A DNA stretch of 9,035 bases from Bacillota bacterium (GTDB lineage Bacteria > Bacillota > DTU030), in the NCBI GenBank assembly GCA_012841005.1, contig DUVO01000194.1, positions 1 through 9,035 on the forward strand, read 5' to 3'. The notes under the pieces are model-generated. The model was not told where the DNA came from, did not search any database, and worked only from the letters and a program-made list of their open reading frames with translations. Both the position numbers and the translations under genes were made by a program. The stretch's first letter is position 1; every line of letters starts with the position of its first letter. Shown one piece after another: positions 6,215 through 9,035 of this stretch.

Positions 6215-6217
6215 CAA

Positions 6218-6916
6218 TATCCCCGCCCCAAGATTATATTTGGAAAGTCCTGTTCACGATAGTATATGTTCCCCTGGGGCAGATGCCCTTCATCCCCTGT
6301 TGGGAGAGGGTAAAAATTGAAAGGGCAGTACTTAATTGAGAATGAAACCGGCGGGTATAGGAGGGCGCCCATCGGGAAATTAGCCCAAGGAGCAGGAATA
6401 TCGCCGGCAGCCTGGGTCGGGGTAATATTTCAGGCCATGAAAGGACAAACTAACAGGGCATTTAAGCTATCGGCAAGCTGGGCATAAACTGCAGGGATAG
6501 GATCATGGAATTTGTTACCAAAAAAACGAAGCCGGCCGAATAGGCCATTGCGGAAGAAGGAATTGTGAAAAGTATATATCGAATAGAAAATTGTACGTTA
6601 TCCTCTATGTCAAGTAGTAGGGAAGGGGGGATGGAGAAAGGGTCATTAACTTTTAGAGGATAATAGCATAGTAATTACCGCTGCAGAGGGGGGAAAGGAA
6701 GTAAAAGATTTGCCTTGTAGCTATCTGTGTGCATGTTGTTGAAGTTAGTAGCCTGCAGTCAGGCCGATGCTGTAGGTGCTGCTTGCGGCATGATTCGGGA
6801 AAATATACTATTAAATTTTCCAGGCGACAATTACTAGTGATAAACAGGAATCGTCTCTCGCACCCGGATGGATGCAGGCAATGGCTAGATGAATCGAAAT
6901 AAAAGGGGGAAATAAA
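6218..6916. other. Roughly 700-base region without a large gene
   Basis: Apart from one possible 56-codon ORF, no convincing gene is visible. Read on the - strand it contains CATATACTA (complement of 6268-6260), which resembles the -10 element of mother-cell sporulation sigma factors, and TATAAT (complement of 6238-6233), both ahead of the YheC/YheD gene; neither has a convincing -35 partner. TTATCCTCTA (6598-6607) and TAGAGGATAA (6654-6663) form a perfect ten-base inverted repeat around 46 bases. GGAAAAT (6798-6804) and ATTTTCC (6815-6821) form a small hairpin. The rest is probably the long leader of the flavoprotein gene at 6917. No riboswitch class was recognised. Confidence 0.5.
6317..6487 (+). 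CDS. Possible small protein of unknown function (TTG start)
   Basis: This 56-residue ORF begins with TTG, preceded at six bases by GGGAGAGGG, and ends at TAA 6485-6487. The frame reads KGQYLIENETGGYRR, then APIGKLAQGAGISPAAW, VGVIFQAMKGQ and a short basic tail. The IGKLAQGAGISPAAW stretch resembles a helix-turn-helix start, but the protein is too short and too unlike known regulators for me to name it. Codon use looks like that of the neighbouring genes, which supports coding. Against it are the non-ATG start, the small size and the lack of a recognised family. It is divergent from the YheC/YheD gene starting at 6214. Confidence 0.35.
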   Translation: MKGQYLIENETGGYRRAPIGKLAQGAGISPAAWVGVIFQAMKGQTNRAFKLSASWA

Positions 6917-8536
6917 ATGAAACAATTCCAAGCCAAAACAATGGTGTGGCTGCTCATTCTAGCCTTGTGCGTGACCATGACGGCAACGGGATGTCTCCGG
7001 CAGGCTCCCGGGGAGACCCCTGAGGAAGGGGCGGAAACCCGGGAGGTCGATGTGGTTGTCATCGGCGGCGGCGGTGCCGGCCTGGCGGCAGCCACTGCTG
7101 CGGCGGAGAAGGGAGCCAGTGTAATCTTGCTGGAGAAGGGAGCCTTCCTGGGAGGTAATACTATTTTGGCCGGGGGTGCCTTTAATGCGGTAAACCCTGA
7201 ACTGCAGAAGAAAGAAGAAATTAATCCGGCTTTGATGTCCGAGTTGGAAGAGCTCCTGGAAGCCGATGAAGAAGAGTTTGGTGATTTTGCAGAGACCCTG
7301 TCGGTACTGAAGGAACAAATCCGGGAATATATTGATTCCGGTGAGACCAGCCTCTTTGACAGTATTGAACTCCACATGATCCATACCTACCTGGGTGGCA
7401 AGCGGACAGACTTGGAAGGAAATGAGATTGCCAGCGATTTCGAGCTTGCCAAAACCCTCTGTATCAATGCCCCGAAGGCGCGGGAATGGCTGGAGGAACA
7501 CGGGGTTGAGTTTAATGACCAGATTGGGACTGTTTTAGGGGCCCTGTGGCCTAGAACCAATAATGTTGTCGGCGGAGGAAAATCATACATCGATGCCCTA
7601 TCCCAGGCTGCCGAAAGCCAGGGAGTAGAAATTTTACTGGAAACCCGGGGAAGGGAGCTCATCGTGGAGGATGGCCGGGTCGTAGGGGTCAAGGCGGAAA
7701 ATGCCGATGGTGAAACCCTGGTCTTTAGAGCCAACAAAGGGGTAGTCATAGCCACCGGCGGATTCGGGGCTAACCCCCAGATGCGGGCCGAGTATAACAC
7801 CTATTGGGAAAATATGCCCCCGGATATGAAGACGACCAACTCGCCCAACATTACCGGGGACGGTATCGAAATGGCCAAGGCCGTTGGCGCCAATCTGGTG
7901 GGCATGGGCTTTATCCAGTTAATGCCCAGTTCCCATCCCGAAACCGGGAGCCTCTTCTCGGGTGTTTGGGGAAGTGCCGAGACCCAGCTCTTTGTCAATA
8001 AAGAGGGTAAACGTTTTGTCAACGAATATGCAGAAAGGGACGTCCTCTCGGCGGCGGCCCTGGAACAGGAAGATGATTTATTCTTCATCATTGCCGACCA
8101 GCAGATCGTCGGCGACCGGGATATTTCCGATCTGCTGGAGAGGGGAGATGTCTATCAGGCCGATACCCTGGAGGAGCTGGCGGAAAAGATCGGTGTTCCC
8201 CCGGAAAACCTGGTAGCCGAAGTGGAAAAATACAACAGCTATGTGGATAACCAGTACGATCCCGATTTTGGCAAAGAAAATTTTGGGAACAGAATTGAAG
8301 TTCCCCCCTTCGTGGCTACCCCCCGGTCACCGGCCGTTCACCATACCATGGGTGGAGTGCAGATTGACACCCAGGCCCGGGTTTTAAGTGAAGAGGGCCA
8401 ACCCATCCCCGGCTTATATGCCGCCGGTGAAGTGACAGGCGGTATCCATGCCGGCAACCGTCTTGGGGGCAATGCCCAGGCTGATATCTTCGTGTTCGGT
8501 AAAATTGCCGGTGAAAGTGCCGCTGAAGGGAAATAA
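6917..8536 (+). CDS. Exported lipoprotein flavoprotein, fumarate-reductase / flavocytochrome c flavoprotein family
   Basis: This 539-residue FAD-dependent oxidoreductase has a lipoprotein signal peptide (hydrophobic 9-24, lipobox ATG-C with Cys26), so it is probably anchored outside the membrane. The FAD-binding VVIGGGGAGLAAA motif is at 48-60, followed by VILLEKGAFLGGNT. Family active-site parts are present: FVNEYAERD with Arg374 (the general acid arginine of fumarate reductases), VHHTMGG with His475/476, and GNRLGGNA with Arg515. At the position where Shewanella flavocytochrome c3 has IQAHP, this protein has IQLMP (Met336), so the substrate may not be fumarate. No haem CxxCH and no FMN-binding domain are fused, so electrons must come from a separate donor that is not in the window. 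GGGGG (6904-6908) precedes the ATG. It is alone in its operon and ends in a strong terminator. Confidence 0.88.
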   Translation: MKQFQAKTMVWLLILALCVTMTATGCLRQAPGETPEEGAETREVDVVVIGGGGAGLAAATAAAEKGASVILLEKGAFLGGNTILAGGAFNAVNPELQKKEEINPALMSELEELLEADEEEFGDFAETLSVLKEQIREYIDSGETSLFDSIELHMIHTYLGGKRTDLEGNEIASDFELAKTLCINAPKAREWLEEHGVEFNDQIGTVLGALWPRTNNVVGGGKSYIDALSQAAESQGVEILLETRGRELIVEDGRVVGVKAENADGETLVFRANKGVVIATGGFGANPQMRAEYNTYWENMPPDMKTTNSPNITGDGIEMAKAVGANLVGMGFIQLMPSSHPETGSLFSGVWGSAETQLFVNKEGKRFVNEYAERDVLSAAALEQEDDLFFIIADQQIVGDRDISDLLERGDVYQADTLEELAEKIGVPPENLVAEVEKYNSYVDNQYDPDFGKENFGNRIEVPPFVATPRSPAVHHTMGGVQIDTQARVLSEEGQPIPGLYAAGEVTGGIHAGNRLGGNAQADIFVFGKIAGESAAEGK

Positions 8537-8561
8537 AAAACTCCCGGTTTGAACAAATTAT

Positions 8562-8597
8562 AAAACCCTTCTGCCCGCTAAGGGCAGAAGGGTTTTT
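8562..8597. terminator. Strong bidirectional rho-independent terminator
   Basis: AAAACCCTTCTGCCC (8562-8576) pairs perfectly over 15 bases with GGGCAGAAGGGTTTT (8582-8596) around a five-base loop. The T-run on one side and A-run on the other make it usable in both directions. It lies between the two convergent flavoprotein genes. Confidence 0.95.
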
Positions 8598-8662
8598 GTA
8601 TGGGGATGGGGGCGGAACCATTGGCGAAAGGGCAGGATAGTTCCATCCCCTGGTGTTTTGTG

Positions 8663-9035
8663 TTACTTTACATGGGTTGCTGCTTGTTTACCTGCTGTGG
8701 TCCCGAAAACAAGGCAGTCGAGGATGGCGTTGCCGCCGACCCGGTTGCCGCCGTGGACGCCGCCGGTTACCTCACCGCAGGCATACAGCCCGGGAATGGG
8801 GGAGCCCTGGGTAGAAATAACTTCACCCTTGGTATTAATCACAATACCACCCATGGTATGGTGGATCCCCGGGGCTATCTGGACGGAGTACCAGGGACCT
8901 TCACTCAGATCGCGGATCCAGCTGAACTGGCTGTTAAAGCCCCCGAAGAGCGGATGGTATTGCCACCGGTTACATCCATTTTCTCCACCAGGATTACTTC
9001 CGCTCCACTGCGGGCTGCTTCGAGCCCGGCGCTTA
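8663..9035 (-). pseudogene. Second fumarate-reductase-type flavoprotein, internally deleted and frameshifted (runs off the window)
   Basis: On the - strand the last 63 codons encode a clear family C-terminus: [38 protein letters not shown] and a KQAATHVK end. Just upstream this frame reads [16 protein letters not shown], which supplies the active-site histidine region. In a different frame near the window edge the sequence reads [31 protein letters not shown], the FAD-binding N-terminal region of the same family. Only about 10-20 residues separate these parts, whereas some 350 lie between them in an intact protein such as the one at 6917. The gene has therefore lost its middle and changed frame near 8935-8957. 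It is not functional as read. It converges on its intact relative, to which its C-terminus is similar but not identical, so it is a separate paralogue and not a duplicate of that gene. Confidence 0.75.

Noticed and set aside
6505..6663. A + strand ORF starting MEFVTKKTKPAE with an in-frame TAG at codon 13 and continuing open to 6663, as a possible amber-recoded or decayed gene.
   Set aside because: It is too short and matches no family I recognise. One chance stop in a noncoding region is the simpler explanation.
6653..6931. A 92-codon - strand frame in the leader of the flavoprotein gene.
   Set aside because: It overlaps the flavoprotein start, is rich in Cys, His and Ser without any recognisable motif, and lacks a ribosome-binding site.
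1..9035. CRISPR arrays, transposase genes or phage genes.
   Set aside because: No regularly spaced repeats, no DDE or HUH transposase motifs and no integrase were seen. The only repeats are elements A and B and the 19-base match.

Overview
The window looks like chromosomal DNA from a fairly high-GC, anaerobic, spore-forming Firmicute of the Clostridia (Moorella / Desulfotomaculum-Peptococcaceae type). That is an inference from gene content: a selenocysteine tRNA, an acetate-kinase-family enzyme, YheC/YheD-type ATP-grasp proteins known from Bacillus spore coats, and an exported fumarate-reductase-type flavoprotein. No rRNA or species marker is present, so the placement is tentative.

Left part (1-2320, all + strand). 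A complete tRNA-Sec gene with encoded CCA is followed by its terminator. Next comes about 430 bases without a gene that hold a long stem-closed repeat (element A), then a small YbjQ/UPF0145 gene with its own terminator, then an acetate-kinase paralogue with altered active-site residues and a hairpin behind it.

Middle part (2380-6214). This section is rearranged. The 3' end of a SET-domain gene (-) abuts the 3' end of a YheC/YheD gene (+); both have lost their 5' ends at one breakpoint near 2695. A 51-residue membrane microprotein carrying the GGADGPT motif of sodium-pump decarboxylase beta subunits follows (+). Two YheC/YheD-family genes then run on the - strand. The downstream one (4502-3165) is intact. 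The upstream one (6214-4704) is split by a -1 frameshift that falls exactly on an A AAU UUA heptamer. Between them lies a second, shorter copy of the stem-closed repeat (element B).

Right part (6215-9035). About 700 bases without a large gene hold one possible 56-codon ORF and several inverted repeats. A lipoprotein-type FAD fumarate-reductase-like enzyme (+) follows and ends in a strong bidirectional terminator. Convergent with it is a second flavoprotein of the same family, reduced to its FAD-binding N-terminal motif joined out of frame to its C-terminus, and cut by the window edge.

The genes do not form one pathway. The tRNA serves selenoprotein synthesis, the kinase and flavoproteins suggest anaerobic carboxylic-acid metabolism, and the YheC/YheD genes suggest sporulation. 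The most notable features are the number of broken or recombined genes, the frameshift heptamer, the paired repeats and the GGADGPT microprotein. An assembly or sequencing artefact must be excluded for each broken gene.
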